A stretch of DNA of 64,000 bases from the NCBI RefSeq assembly GCF_033949425.1, contig NZ_JAXAVX010000008.1, forward strand, positions 1 through 64,000, given 5' to 3'. The position numbers were made by a program, and so were the translations under genes. Under the pieces are notes generated by a model. The model did no database searches and was not told where the DNA came from. It worked only from the letters and a program-made list of their open reading frames with translations. This DNA is from Patulibacter brassicae. GTDB lineage: Bacteria; Actinomycetota; Thermoleophilia; Solirubrobacterales; Solirubrobacteraceae. Of this stretch, positions 8,391 to 16,661 are shown piece after piece (position 1 is the stretch's first letter; the number at the start of each line of letters is the position of its first letter).

Positions 8391-9136
8391 GCCGCCCACG
8401 CCCGCTCGACCGCGGTGGCCGGCGCCTCGACCAGCCGGTACCCGACGCCCCACACGTTCACGACGAACTCGTCGCCGGCGACGCCGAGCTTGCGCCGCAG
8501 CCGGCAGGCGTGCGAGTCGACGGTCCGCGAGACGATCGACGCGTCGCGGAAGCCCCACACCACGCGCAGCAACTCGGACTTCGTGAACACGCGCGTCGGC
8601 TCACGCGCGAGCGCCAGGAGCAGCGCGTACTCCTTCTGGGTCAGCTCGATCGGCTGCTCGCCGATCAGCACGCGCCGCCGCGACGGGTCCAGTCGCAGCG
8701 ATCCGACCCGCAGGATCCCCGCCTGCTCCCGGCGCCCCGCGCGCGCGAGCACCGCGCGGAGGCGCAGGCGCAGCTCCGGATAGCTGAACGGCTTGACGAG
8801 GTAGTCGTCGCACCCCCACTCGAAGCCGCGGATCCGGTCCAGCTCGCCGTCCCGACCGCTGAGCACGACGACCGGCGTCGCCGGATCCACGCGCGAGGCG
8901 ATCCCGTCCGCGCGCCGCACCTCGCGCGCGAGCTCCAGCCCGCTGCCGTCCGGCAACACGACGTCGGTGAGGACGAGATCCGGCGCGTGCCGATCCAGCA
9001 GCCGCCGCGCGGTGGCGAGATCCTTCGCAGCCAGTGGCTCGTAGCCGTCGGCCGCAAGGTGCTCGGCGAGGAACTCCCGCGTCAGGTCGTCGTCCTCGAC
9101 GAGCAGCAGGGTGGCGATGGGGGGCGAGTCGCTCAT
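8387..9136 (-). CDS. OmpR/PhoB-family response regulator
   Basis: A 249-residue two-domain regulator. The receiver domain (residues about 8-125) carries the acidic pocket VEDDD, the phospho-acceptor Asp in LVLTDVVLPDGSG, and the later conserved Lys in DDYLVKPFSY. The C-terminal winged helix contains LTQKEYALLLALA and ends VNVWGVGYRL, a typical OmpR DNA-binding domain. The start at 9136 was chosen over a longer frame because GAGAGGGG precedes it at ribosome-binding distance. It heads the six-gene operon with its kinase and the Tad pilus genes and probably controls them. Confidence 0.93.
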   Translation of the reverse strand: MSDSPPIATLLLVEDDDLTREFLAEHLAADGYEPLAAKDLATARRLLDRHAPDLVLTDVVLPDGSGLELAREVRRADGIASRVDPATPVVVLSGRDGELDRIRGFEWGCDDYLVKPFSYPELRLRLRAVLARAGRREQAGILRVGSLRLDPSRRRVLIGEQPIELTQKEYALLLALAREPTRVFTKSELLRVVWGFRDASIVSRTVDSHACRLRRKLGVAGDEFVVNVWGVGYRLVEAPATAVERAWAA

Positions 9137-9257
9137 GATGCCCCTCTCACCCGCCACCCACCGCAGGTTCTCCCCCGCGTTTTCGTCGCCGCATTGCGTC
9201 ACCCCGCATCGGTCGCGACGCGCCGAGCGCTCCCGCAAGGCGAAGAGCCTCAGGAGC

Positions 9258-9400
9258 GACGGGGTCGGCAACGCGCTGACCCCGTGAGCGAGCTCGGTGA
9301 CGATCCGGTCTACGGTCGGGAGCAGGAGCTACTGGGCGGCAAGTAGCCGACCGCCATCATCGACGTTCCGAAGCGCGCGCAGTCGGCTACCCGCAGCGTC
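9258..9400 (+). pseudogene. Decayed fragment of a DUF3352 lipoprotein gene
   Basis: This segment aligns with the interior of the intact DUF3352 gene (about 3638-3780). Shared blocks include GGTCGGCAACGC, GACGATCCGGTCTACGG and GGAGCTNCTGGGCGGCAAG. Relative to the intact copy it has lost one base in the CCGTCGAGC stretch (frameshift) and an AAG codon has become TAG. Similarity fades after about 9390. It is therefore a relic of a second DUF3352 gene, at the boundary between the tad operon and an accessory island. Confidence 0.8.
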
Positions 9401-9480
9401 AAGCTGGTCACCGCGGCCGGGGCTTATCGGCTGGAGGACTCCGTCAGATCCGTAGGCCTCTTGTCTTCTGCGCGCCCTCT

Positions 9481-10155
9481 CTAGACCGTGCCGTTGGAGA
9501 CGACCCGTGCGATCTCACGGGCGTGCTGGAGCCCGGCGCGCAACTGATCTCGCATGTGCGGTCGGACGTTCAGATTCTGGGGCGACGGATGCGGGACTTC
9601 GACGGTCGGCAGATCAATTCCGAGACGTTGCCACCCTCGGGCGGCGTGCTTGCCGATGAGCACTACGACGCGCAGATTCGGCAACAGGCCGACGAGCTCC
9701 TCGATGTAGCGCTGACCTTCCAGCAGATCGCTGGACTCAGCAGGTCGGATCTTGCTGTCGCCGCCGATGTACCACGGCACGACGTTCCAGGTGACGACTT
9801 CGCGGCGGCGGTCGACACCGAGTTCCTGGAAGAGCCTCCACATGTTCTCCGCAGAGCCATCGTTGTTGTCGGGGGACACGAAGCCTGACCCGCCGCGCTC
9901 GACCGTTGCTTTGCCGCCTGGCGCTTCTAGGAGCAACAAGATCTTGGCTTCGACACCCGCTTCGGTCGGATCGAAATCGGGGACGCGATCGGCGCCGCGC
10001 TCTCCTCTGAGTCGAGTCACGTAATCGGCGAGCGGCGCGACGTGCGGCTCAGTGAGGAGACTGCGCTTTCGAGCAAGCTCGTCGGGGTCCCGGTTGGCTC
10101 GTGGCCCGTCCGAGCGGGGCTCCGCGCCGGTCGTCCCGCTCTCGCCGTCCGTCAT
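9481..10155 (-). CDS. Uracil-DNA glycosylase-family protein
   Basis: A 224-residue protein with the layout of the UDG superfamily: an N-terminal LLLLEAPGGKA segment that corresponds to the usual GEAPG loop, an NMWRLFQELGV helix, the NVVPWYIGG strand/loop, LRVVVLIGKHAA, and a C-terminal VPHPSPQNLN resembling the catalytic His motif. The usual first-motif acidic residue is not obvious, so catalysis on uracil is uncertain and a related base-recognising role is possible. The start at 10155 is supported by TAGGGT 7 nt upstream (leaderless). The sequence is less GC-rich than its surroundings and neighbours a TIR-domain gene and a pseudogene, which suggests an acquired segment. Confidence 0.72.
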   Translation of the reverse strand: MTDGESGTTGAEPRSDGPRANRDPDELARKRSLLTEPHVAPLADYVTRLRGERGADRVPDFDPTEAGVEAKILLLLEAPGGKATVERGGSGFVSPDNNDGSAENMWRLFQELGVDRRREVVTWNVVPWYIGGDSKIRPAESSDLLEGQRYIEELVGLLPNLRVVVLIGKHAARGWQRLGIDLPTVEVPHPSPQNLNVRPHMRDQLRAGLQHAREIARVVSNGTV

Positions 10156-10162
10156 GTTGATG

Positions 10163-10168
10163 ACCCTA
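10163..10168 (-). promoter_or_regulatory. -10 box of the UDG-like gene (leaderless)
   Basis: TAGGGT on the minus strand ends 7 nt before the ATG at 10155, placing the transcription start at or next to the start codon. No ribosome binding site is visible. Confidence 0.55.
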
Positions 10169-10756
10169 GCTCGACTATCGGGCGTTCCGGAGCCCGTCTC
10201 AAAGACGTGGCGAGACCAATAGCCGCAAACGTTGTTCGTGCTACGACGGACCGCGACGGATAAACGGATCGCGCTTGAGCACGGCGCCGCCGACCTGACG
10301 GAGTTCCTCACCTCGTACGACCGACTCTGGCCCTCATCCGAGGTCGGCGTGATCCGACCAAACCTGCGGCCTTTCAACGCCGGGGCTCCCGCCGATTCTG
10401 CGACATGGTTGAACGGATCGCATTGGTTCGCATCGCGGCTGATCGCGCGCACATGGACGTTGACACTGCCGACCTTCGGGCCTCCGGGCAGTGGCGCGGA
10501 GGCGCCGGCCTAGGGGCTGGTTGCACGTCGAAACCCGCATAGTTGCTGGCGCCGAAGGCCCTTGATCTGGCGAACGGGAGAGCCCCGCGAGTTCCAGCCG
10601 TTCCGGACGCCCGCTAACCGGAGTGCGACGCCGAAACCGGCCTCTGGGCTGGGCTTCTGCGGTTCGGCGTCGTCAACGCGGCCCGCCCTTTGACCGACGC
10701 GGCCGGTCAGACCGCCGGCCCGTCCGGTCCGCTGAAGTAGACGCCGGGGCCGAGCG

Positions 10757-10762
10757 TACCCT
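10757..10762 (+). promoter_or_regulatory. -10 box of the TIR gene (leaderless)
   Basis: TACCCT ends exactly 6 nt before the ATG at 10769, the spacing seen at several other genes of the window. No Shine-Dalgarno sequence is present. Confidence 0.55.
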
Positions 10763-10768
10763 CCAGAC

Positions 10769-11455
10769 ATGCGCTGCACCGCTCCTGTCGAGGGCCACCG
10801 CTCGGCCGCAGCTGCTGCAAGGTGCCCGGCGTGCGGCGGCCGGTACGGGCGCTCGTCCTACCGGCCCTCGCACTCGCCGTCGTCATCGCGGCCGTCCTAC
10901 GGCTCGTACGGTTCCTCTGGTTCGAGGTCGTCTCGCTCGGCCCGGTCGACGAGCGCTGGGCGCGTGACGCGCCTGGCTTACACGGACGCTGAGTGGCGGA
11001 CCGTCAAGCCGGTCTTCGAGGCGGCGGACGAGCAGGCCGCGAAGCATCCCGAGCGCCGCGACGTGTTCCTGTGCCACGCCTGGGACGACCGGAGCGGCGC
11101 CGCCAAGGAGCTCCACGACCTCCTGGAGGCCCGCGGTGTGACCGTCTGGTTCAGCGAGAAGGACATCGCCCTCGGGACTTCGATGATGCGCGAGATCGAC
11201 AAGGGCCTGCGGATGTCCCGGATTGGCATTGTCCTGGCGACGCCGGCCCTCCTGCGCAGCATCGACGCAGAGGGGGTCGCGGACAAGGAGCTGTCCGCGC
11301 TGCTGGCGACCGACCGGCTTATACCGGTCGCCCACGGCACGACCTTCGAGACGGTCCGCGAGCACAGCGCGTTGCTCGCGGCGCGCTCCGGGCTGACCAG
11401 CGACGGCTCGCTAGCCGCGATCGCCGCCAGGATCGCCGACGCCGTCAACGTCTAG
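10769..11455 (+). CDS. TIR-domain protein with N-terminal zinc-knuckle-like module
   Basis: A 228-residue protein in three parts. Residues 1-27 hold C3, H10, C19 and C22 in a CTAPVEGHRS...CPACGGRYG arrangement that looks like a metal-binding knuckle. Residues 28-64 are a low-complexity Ser/Tyr/Gly/Arg linker. Residues about 97-225 form a TIR domain with DVFLCHAWDD (first strand), GVTVWFSEKDI (BB region), REIDKGLRMSRIGIVLATPALL, and ADKELSALL, whose Glu is a candidate for the NADase catalytic residue. Bacterial TIR proteins commonly cleave NAD+ or make nucleotide signals in antiphage defence. No partner sensor is adjacent, so its trigger is unknown. The start is leaderless. Confidence 0.85.
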   Translation: MRCTAPVEGHRSAAAAARCPACGGRYGRSSYRPSHSPSSSRPSYGSYGSSGSRSSRSARSTSAGRVTRLAYTDAEWRTVKPVFEAADEQAAKHPERRDVFLCHAWDDRSGAAKELHDLLEARGVTVWFSEKDIALGTSMMREIDKGLRMSRIGIVLATPALLRSIDAEGVADKELSALLATDRLIPVAHGTTFETVREHSALLAARSGLTSDGSLAAIAARIADAVNV

Positions 11456-11609
11456 CCCTGCCGGCCCGCCGCTGCCCGTCGCTGACGGTCGCCTTCCACT
11501 GCTCGAAGCGTTCGGGCGTCCAGGACTGTACTCACGCTTCCGCGAACCGGCGAGGTCGCGTCGAGCTGTGCGCGGGCAAGCGGTACTCAGACGCGGCGCT
11601 GGGACGGGG

Positions 11610-13574
11610 TCAGGCGGTGAGCGGGGCGCCGGTCGCGTGGAGCGGGCGCTCCGCCGGCGCGTCCTCGCCAGCCAGGCGGTCGCGCAGCTCGGCCAGGGCG
11701 GCCGCAGTGCGCGGCCACTGACGCAGGCGCGGCAGGGCGACCCAGGCGGGGGCGCGCAGGCCCGACGCGGTCGCGGCGAGGTGGGCGATCGCGGCGTCGA
11801 GGGCGGCCACGGTCGTGGGGTCCGGCGGGGGGCCGTCGGCGCGGGCCGGGGCGGCCATCGCGGCGTGGGCCAGGGCGGTGACCGCCAGGGTCGTCGCCCA
11901 GTCGGGCTCCGCCTGCGCGCCGCGCCGGCGGCCGGGCCACGGCGGGCGCCAGGCCAGGTCGCCGAGGGCGTCGGCCTGCACGGCACGCAGGTTCAGCAGC
12001 GCCGTCTGCAGCCGGCGGCGCGCCTGGCGCAGGCGGACGCCGGACGGCTCGACCGGGCGCATCGCCGCCGCGTGCAGGACGTCCCCCACCGCCTCGATCA
12101 CCGCCGCCTGCGCCGTCGGCAGGCGCGTGCGCGCCGTCTGCGGCCAGAGGAACCGGCGGGCGGCCAGGCCGACGGCGCAGCCGAGCGCCGTGTCGAGCAG
12201 GCGGGCGCCGAGCAGCGAGCCGACCGGCGTGCCCGGCTGGCCGAGGTCGAAGACGAGCAGCGCGATCGGCGTGACGCACGCCACCGCCACGCCGTAGGCG
12301 ACCTTGATGAACGCCTGGCCGACCGTCTGGCAGAGCGCCATCACGACGATCACCACCGCGACCGCCGGCCGGAACGCGAGGATCGCCGCCGCGACGACGA
12401 CCCCCACCCCCGTGCCGAGCATGCGGTGCGCCGTGCGGCGCGCGGTCAGGCGCACGTTGCTGGCCTGCAGCACCGCCACGGCCGTCAGGCCGACCCACGC
12501 GCCGCGCTCGACGCCGATCGCCAGGCCCAGCAGGACGCCCGCGGCCGCGGCGACGCCGTTGCGCACCGCCGTCGGCACGACGAGCGAGCTCGGCCGCAGC
12601 GCGCGCCGCAGCGCCGCCAGCGCCCGCGGCCGGTGGCGCGGCGCGAACGGGACGAACGTCTCGTCCCACCGCCGCGCCGGATCCGCCGCCCGGCGCAGCG
12701 CCAGCGCCGCCGCCTCGAGCCGGTGGCCCGGCGGCGTGTCGGGCGCGTCGTCCGGCAGCCGGACCGGCGTCGCACGCGACGGGTCATCGACGCTCTCGGC
12801 AAGCGCCCGCAGCGCCGCCGACCACGCCGGATCGACCGCGGCGTCCTGGCGCAGCGCCAGCCCGACGGCCGCGTCGAGCACCGCCTCGAGCGCGATCGTC
12901 AGCTCGGTCAGGCGCCGGCGCGCCGGGTCCCCGTCGCCGGCGGCGCGCATCGCCTGCGCGGCGTCGCGCACGGCGAGCACTGCACGCTGGCGCGCCGTGT
13001 CGACCTCGTCCTCGTCGCCGTCGACGCGCTCCAGCAGCTCAGCCACCGCGAGCACCCCGCCGCGCACGGCGTCCTCCTCCGGCCCCCGCGGGCGGCGCAG
13101 CGCCCCGGCGAGCGCCAGCGACCCGACGAGCGCCGCCGCCAGCAGCACGACGCCCGCGCGCTCCGGCGCGGCACCCGGGTCGACGGGCAGCGAGATCGCC
13201 ACGAGGTAGCTCAGCGTCGGCATGAACTCGCGTGGGGGCCCGACCTCGAAGGCGAGGCAGAGCAGCGCCGCGGACGCCACGACCGGCCCGGCGAGCACCG
13301 CCGCCAGCCACGGGTGCGGCGCGGCGAGCGTGCCGATCGCCATCGCGAGCGCCAGGCCGACGCCGACCCCGGCCAGCACCCGGGCGCGCTTGCGGTACGG
13401 GACGTCGCCGGCGTACATCGCCACGAACGCTCCCTGGGTGGCGATCGCCCCCCACGCGACCTCGCCGAGCAGCGCCCCGATGCTCAGCGGCAGGACGAAG
13501 CTCAGGCCGATCCGCAGCGCCCGGGTCCGGCGCGCCCAGCCGGCGCGCAGGATCGAGCGGAGCAGGACGGGCAT
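11610..13574 (-). CDS. FUSC-family membrane protein (putative aromatic-acid/efflux type)
   Basis: A 654-residue integral membrane protein with two hydrophobic blocks. The first (residues about 15-165) starts RIGLSFVLPLSIGALLGEVAWGAIA, and the second (about 330-470) has NGVAAAAGVLLGLAIGVERGAWVGLTAVAVLQ. Arg/Ala-rich soluble helical regions follow each. This double arrangement is that of fusaric-acid-resistance/AaeB-like proteins, usually proposed to export small aromatic compounds. The MPVLLRSILRAG start at 13574 is preferred, since longer in-frame starts add a tail unlike the family. The gene is isolated and convergent with the TIR gene. The substrate cannot be told from sequence. Confidence 0.8.
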   Translation of the reverse strand: MPVLLRSILRAGWARRTRALRIGLSFVLPLSIGALLGEVAWGAIATQGAFVAMYAGDVPYRKRARVLAGVGVGLALAMAIGTLAAPHPWLAAVLAGPVVASAALLCLAFEVGPPREFMPTLSYLVAISLPVDPGAAPERAGVVLLAAALVGSLALAGALRRPRGPEEDAVRGGVLAVAELLERVDGDEDEVDTARQRAVLAVRDAAQAMRAAGDGDPARRRLTELTIALEAVLDAAVGLALRQDAAVDPAWSAALRALAESVDDPSRATPVRLPDDAPDTPPGHRLEAAALALRRAADPARRWDETFVPFAPRHRPRALAALRRALRPSSLVVPTAVRNGVAAAAGVLLGLAIGVERGAWVGLTAVAVLQASNVRLTARRTAHRMLGTGVGVVVAAAILAFRPAVAVVIVVMALCQTVGQAFIKVAYGVAVACVTPIALLVFDLGQPGTPVGSLLGARLLDTALGCAVGLAARRFLWPQTARTRLPTAQAAVIEAVGDVLHAAAMRPVEPSGVRLRQARRRLQTALLNLRAVQADALGDLAWRPPWPGRRRGAQAEPDWATTLAVTALAHAAMAAPARADGPPPDPTTVAALDAAIAHLAATASGLRAPAWVALPRLRQWPRTAAALAELRDRLAGEDAPAERPLHATGAPLTA

Positions 13575-13825
13575 CGCCCGCCAACGGTACGCCCCCGGCC
13601 ACCCGATCCCCGTGACGCGCGCCACGCGCGTACACCACCGGAGGCGGTGCAACATCGAACCCAGCCCTCCTGCGCGCCCGCGATCGGCGTCTAGGATGCC
13701 CCGCAGCCCACGGAACGCGGTTTGCCGCCGTGCGTTCCCCCCGGGTGCATCGACCGATCCGTTCCCTGCTGCCGTGCCGCTGCGCACGGGCCGCTCGGGA
13801 CCCGTCCCGTCACGACTTCGCGCAC

Positions 13826-14302
13826 ATGGACTCCAGCTTTCGAGGGAACTACGACTCCGGGGAGGACTTCGTCCTCGAGTACGGGGACCTCCGCTTCACC
13901 TTCAACGAGCGCGACTTCGCGGAGCGGTGCGAGCAGGCCGCCGTGCGGCTGGGCTTCGTCCACGACCGCCTCGACCCATCCGAGGTCGACGACCTCGTGA
14001 ACCTCACGGTCAACGGGGAGGTCGACGAGCCCCTCTCGAACCTCGGCGCCCACGTCAACGACTGCTGGGCCGAGCTCTCCGGGCCCGCCGAGCGCTCGCT
14101 CGTGCACTGGCTGCGCCGCCTCGTCTTCCGCGGCGCCTGGCTCGACCAGCGCGTGAAGGAGGGCGAGCTCGACGTCCGCTTCGACGAGCGCGAGCAGCGC
14201 TTCGAGTACGTCCAGCCCGCCCGGGACCACGAGCCGGTCGAGCTCGCTCCCGCCCCCTCGTGGTTCACCGTCGCCTACGTCCCGGTCGACGAGCGCCGCT
14301 GA
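13826..14302 (+). CDS. Acidic hypothetical protein
   Basis: A 158-residue acidic protein with no membrane segment or signal peptide, starting MDSSFRGNYDSGEDF. A central helical part (residues about 30-95, with LDPSEVDDLVNLTVNGEVDEP) precedes a C-terminal part that alternates charged strands (FDEREQRFEYVQPARDHEPVEL). I do not recognise the family. Codon use matches the core genome, and a strong bidirectional hairpin follows its stop. The ribosome binding site is poor, so the exact start is uncertain. Confidence 0.6.
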   Translation: MDSSFRGNYDSGEDFVLEYGDLRFTFNERDFAERCEQAAVRLGFVHDRLDPSEVDDLVNLTVNGEVDEPLSNLGAHVNDCWAELSGPAERSLVHWLRRLVFRGAWLDQRVKEGELDVRFDEREQRFEYVQPARDHEPVELAPAPSWFTVAYVPVDERR

Positions 14303-14337
14303 GCCAGCACCGCCGGATCCGCCCGGCCCGGAGATGA

Positions 14338-14364
14338 CGAAGGCCCCGCACCGCGGGGCCTTCG
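14338..14364. terminator. Bidirectional terminator hairpin
   Basis: CGAAGGCCCCGC and GCGGGGCCTTCG form a perfect 12-bp stem with loop ACC, followed on the plus strand by TCGTT. It lies between the acidic hypothetical gene and the convergent Rho-like gene. An almost identical copy lies at 50737-50763. Confidence 0.85.
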
Positions 14365-14426
14365 TCGTTCCAGGGAGCCGCACCGTCGCCCCGCGCGCAC
14401 CGGGCGCGCGGGACCGACGGCGGGAA

Positions 14427-15668
14427 TCAGCCCTCGAGGAGCTCCGCGCGCGCGGCGGCGATCGCCGCGGCGCCTTCCTCGCCGACCAGCAGCTCGGGCC
14501 GCAGCGTCGTCGAGGCGGCGAGGTCGAGCGCCGGGAAGCGGCCGGTGCCGGCCAGCCCGCGGTCGAGCACGACGACCGTGCTCTCGCCGCCGACCGGCTG
14601 CTCGCGGGTCGCGACGATCGTCAGCGAGCCGCCGGTGCCGAGGCGCCGGGCGGCCGAGAGGATCCGGCGCGCCGCGCCCTCCCCCAGCCCGTCGAGCGTG
14701 TCGACGAGCACGACGGCGTGACCGCCGCGGGCCGCGATCCGGCGGCCGCGCTCGACGACCTCGTCGATCGCCTTCGTGCGCTGCTCGGGACCCTCGGACA
14801 GGTCGAGCGCCGCGACGGGCGTCACGCCACCCTCGCGCCAGTCGCCCAGCTCCTCCGGGCGGGCGCCGGCCAGGACGGCCAGCAGCTCGACGCCGTCGAC
14901 GTCGCGCAGCGCGACGGCGAGGCGGCGCAGCGCCTCGGTCTTGCCGGACGCGTGCGGACCGGTGATGAGCGCGCGGGAGCCGCGGCCGATCGGGGTCAGC
15001 CACGCGATCGCGGAGACCGTCGGGTCCTCGCTGCGCACGACGAGCAGCTCGTGCGGGCGCAGGACGTCGAGGTCGTCGAAGCGCTCGTCCGGGACGGTCT
15101 CGTCGGCCGGGCGGCCGTTGATCGTCTCGACGCGCACGAGCGACGGGAAGCGCTCGCTGCGCCGCGCCGGGCGCGTCGGGCCGCTGACGCGGTCGCCGTC
15201 GACGAGCTCGCAGCGGCGGACCTGGCCGGCGGAGACGTAGACCTCGACGCCGTCGGCGGCGGAGAGCAGCCCCGAGCCGTTCGGGGTCACGGCGATCGTG
15301 CCCTCGACGGTCTCGCCGTCGGCGACCTGCTTGCCGGCGTCCTCGCGCGGAGCCTCCTCGGACTCCTCGCGACCGCCCCGGCGGCGGCGACGGCCGCGCG
15401 GCTCCTCGGCGGGCTCCTCGTCGGCGGCGACGGCCTCCGTCGTCGGCTCGTCGCGGTCCTCGTCGCGGCGACCACCGCGGCGACGGCGACGACGGCCGCC
15501 CTCGCGCGGCTCCTCGTCGGACGCGTCGCCGCCGCGACGCTCGATGATCGTGTCGACCAGCTGCTCGCGGCGCAGGCGGCGGAAGCCGTCGATCTGCAGC
15601 TCGCCGGCGAGCGCGTGGAGGTCGGCGAGCGTGCTGGACTCCAGGACGTCGCGGGTCAGGACGGACAT
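14427..15668 (-). CDS. Rho-like protein, compact and catalytically degenerate
   Basis: A 413-residue protein with the architecture of termination factor Rho: a Rho_N/SAP-like N-terminus (residues 1-45), an Arg/Glu-rich linker, an S1/cold-shock-like RNA-binding fold (NGSGLLS...VEVYVSAGQVRRCELVDGD, about 120-185) and a RecA-type ATPase. The Walker A reads GPHASGKT (near 236), but the DERPEE box that carries the catalytic Glu in Rho reads AGARPEE. The stretch from Walker B (VVLVDTLDG) to GGSLTIVAT is much shorter than in Rho, removing most of the secondary-channel loop region. RNA binding is plausible; ATP-driven translocation is doubtful. GAGGAG precedes the start. It could be a regulatory Rho paralogue. 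The 5' neighbour is transaldolase. Confidence 0.75.
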   Translation of the reverse strand: MSVLTRDVLESSTLADLHALAGELQIDGFRRLRREQLVDTIIERRGGDASDEEPREGGRRRRRRGGRRDEDRDEPTTEAVAADEEPAEEPRGRRRRRGGREESEEAPREDAGKQVADGETVEGTIAVTPNGSGLLSAADGVEVYVSAGQVRRCELVDGDRVSGPTRPARRSERFPSLVRVETINGRPADETVPDERFDDLDVLRPHELLVVRSEDPTVSAIAWLTPIGRGSRALITGPHASGKTEALRRLAVALRDVDGVELLAVLAGARPEELGDWREGGVTPVAALDLSEGPEQRTKAIDEVVERGRRIAARGGHAVVLVDTLDGLGEGAARRILSAARRLGTGGSLTIVATREQPVGGESTVVVLDRGLAGTGRFPALDLAASTTLRPELLVGEEGAAAIAAARAELLEG

Positions 15669-15877
15669 TGGGTGCTCCTCGATGGGTGGCGTCGGTGGGC
15701 GCCCGACCGCGTTGGTGCGCAGCGGTCGGCGACTCGAGGCCCAACCTAACGGACGCGACGGCCCCGCGCGCCGCGGCCGACGATCGTCCGGGTCCGTCCC
15801 TCCCCCTCGGGCCCCCCAACGCGAGGCGGCGCCCCGAAGGACGCCGCGTGCAGGGAGTTCGTGGACCCGAGGGCGCG

Positions 15878-16570
15878 TCAGGCGGTGGCGCCGGACTTCG
15901 CGACGAGGCCCTTGAGCCACTCCGCGAACTCGGGGCGCGACTGCCAGTCCTTCGTGAACTGGTCGATGCCCGAGGCCGTCAGCGGGTGCTGCAGCATCTG
16001 GCGCAGGATCTTGCCCGGCACCGTCGCGACGTCGGCGCCGAGCGCGGCGGCCGTCGTGACGTGGATCGGGTGGCGGATCGACGCGGCGAGCACCTGCGCG
16101 CCGGTCGAGTTCACCGCGACGGCCTCGACGATCTCGCGGGTCGTCTCGGTCGAGTCGATGCCGATGTCGTCCAGCCGGCCGAGGAAGCTCGAGATGTACG
16201 TCGCCCCCGCCTCGGCGGCGAGGATCGCCTGCGGCGCGCTGAAGACGAGCGTCATGTTCACCGGGTGGCCGAGCTCGCGCAGGCGGGCGGTCGCCTCCAG
16301 CCCGGCGGCGCTGAAGGGGACCTTCACGACGACGCGCTCGTCCAAGCCGCGCAGGGCGACGCCCTCGGCGACCATGCCGTCGGCGTCCTCGCTGACGACC
16401 TCGGCCGACGTCGGCCCGTCGACGAGCTCGCAGATCCGGCGGATGATGTCCTCGGGCGCGCCGTCCTCCTTCGCCAGGAGGGACGGGTTCGTGGTCGCGC
16501 CGGCGAGCACGCCCCAGCGGGCGATCTCCTCGACCTCAGCGACCGATCCGGTGTCGATGAACAGCTTCAT
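15878..16570 (-). CDS. fsa: Transaldolase / fructose-6-phosphate aldolase family (TalC-like)
   Basis: A 230-residue single-domain TIM-barrel enzyme of the short transaldolase subfamily, acting in the non-oxidative pentose phosphate route or as a fructose-6-phosphate aldolase. It begins MKLFIDTGSVAEVEEIARWGV, has the substrate-binding ATTNPSLL motif and the Schiff-base Lys in VVVKVPFS (near residue 86). Further on are NMTLVFSAPQA and SSFLGRLDDIG. AGGGAG lies before the ATG. The sequence alone does not separate transaldolase from F6P aldolase activity, and the symbol is provisional. Confidence 0.93.
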   Translation of the reverse strand: MKLFIDTGSVAEVEEIARWGVLAGATTNPSLLAKEDGAPEDIIRRICELVDGPTSAEVVSEDADGMVAEGVALRGLDERVVVKVPFSAAGLEATARLRELGHPVNMTLVFSAPQAILAAEAGATYISSFLGRLDDIGIDSTETTREIVEAVAVNSTGAQVLAASIRHPIHVTTAAALGADVATVPGKILRQMLQHPLTASGIDQFTKDWQSRPEFAEWLKGLVAKSGATA

Positions 16571-16661
16571 GGGGTGCGGCTCCCTGGAGGGTGGGTGGCG
16601 TGCAGGGCGGTCGGCGGACGGCCGGCGGCCCCGCGGGGGCGGGACGCTCCGGCTCGTGGTC

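Larger units (their letters stand above)
10156..10768. other. Intergenic segment of the island without a recognisable gene
   Basis: About 600 bp between the divergent UDG-like and TIR genes. Only weak open frames occur and none shows a known motif. It holds the leaderless promoters of both flanking genes near its ends and an imperfect inverted repeat at 10626-10639/10660-10672 (13 pairs, one bulged A, 20-nt loop). Confidence 0.5.

Noticed and set aside
10232..10513. Plus-strand frame of 93 codons in the island
   Set aside because: No ribosome binding site, no recognised motif, and it overlaps the promoter side of the UDG-like gene.
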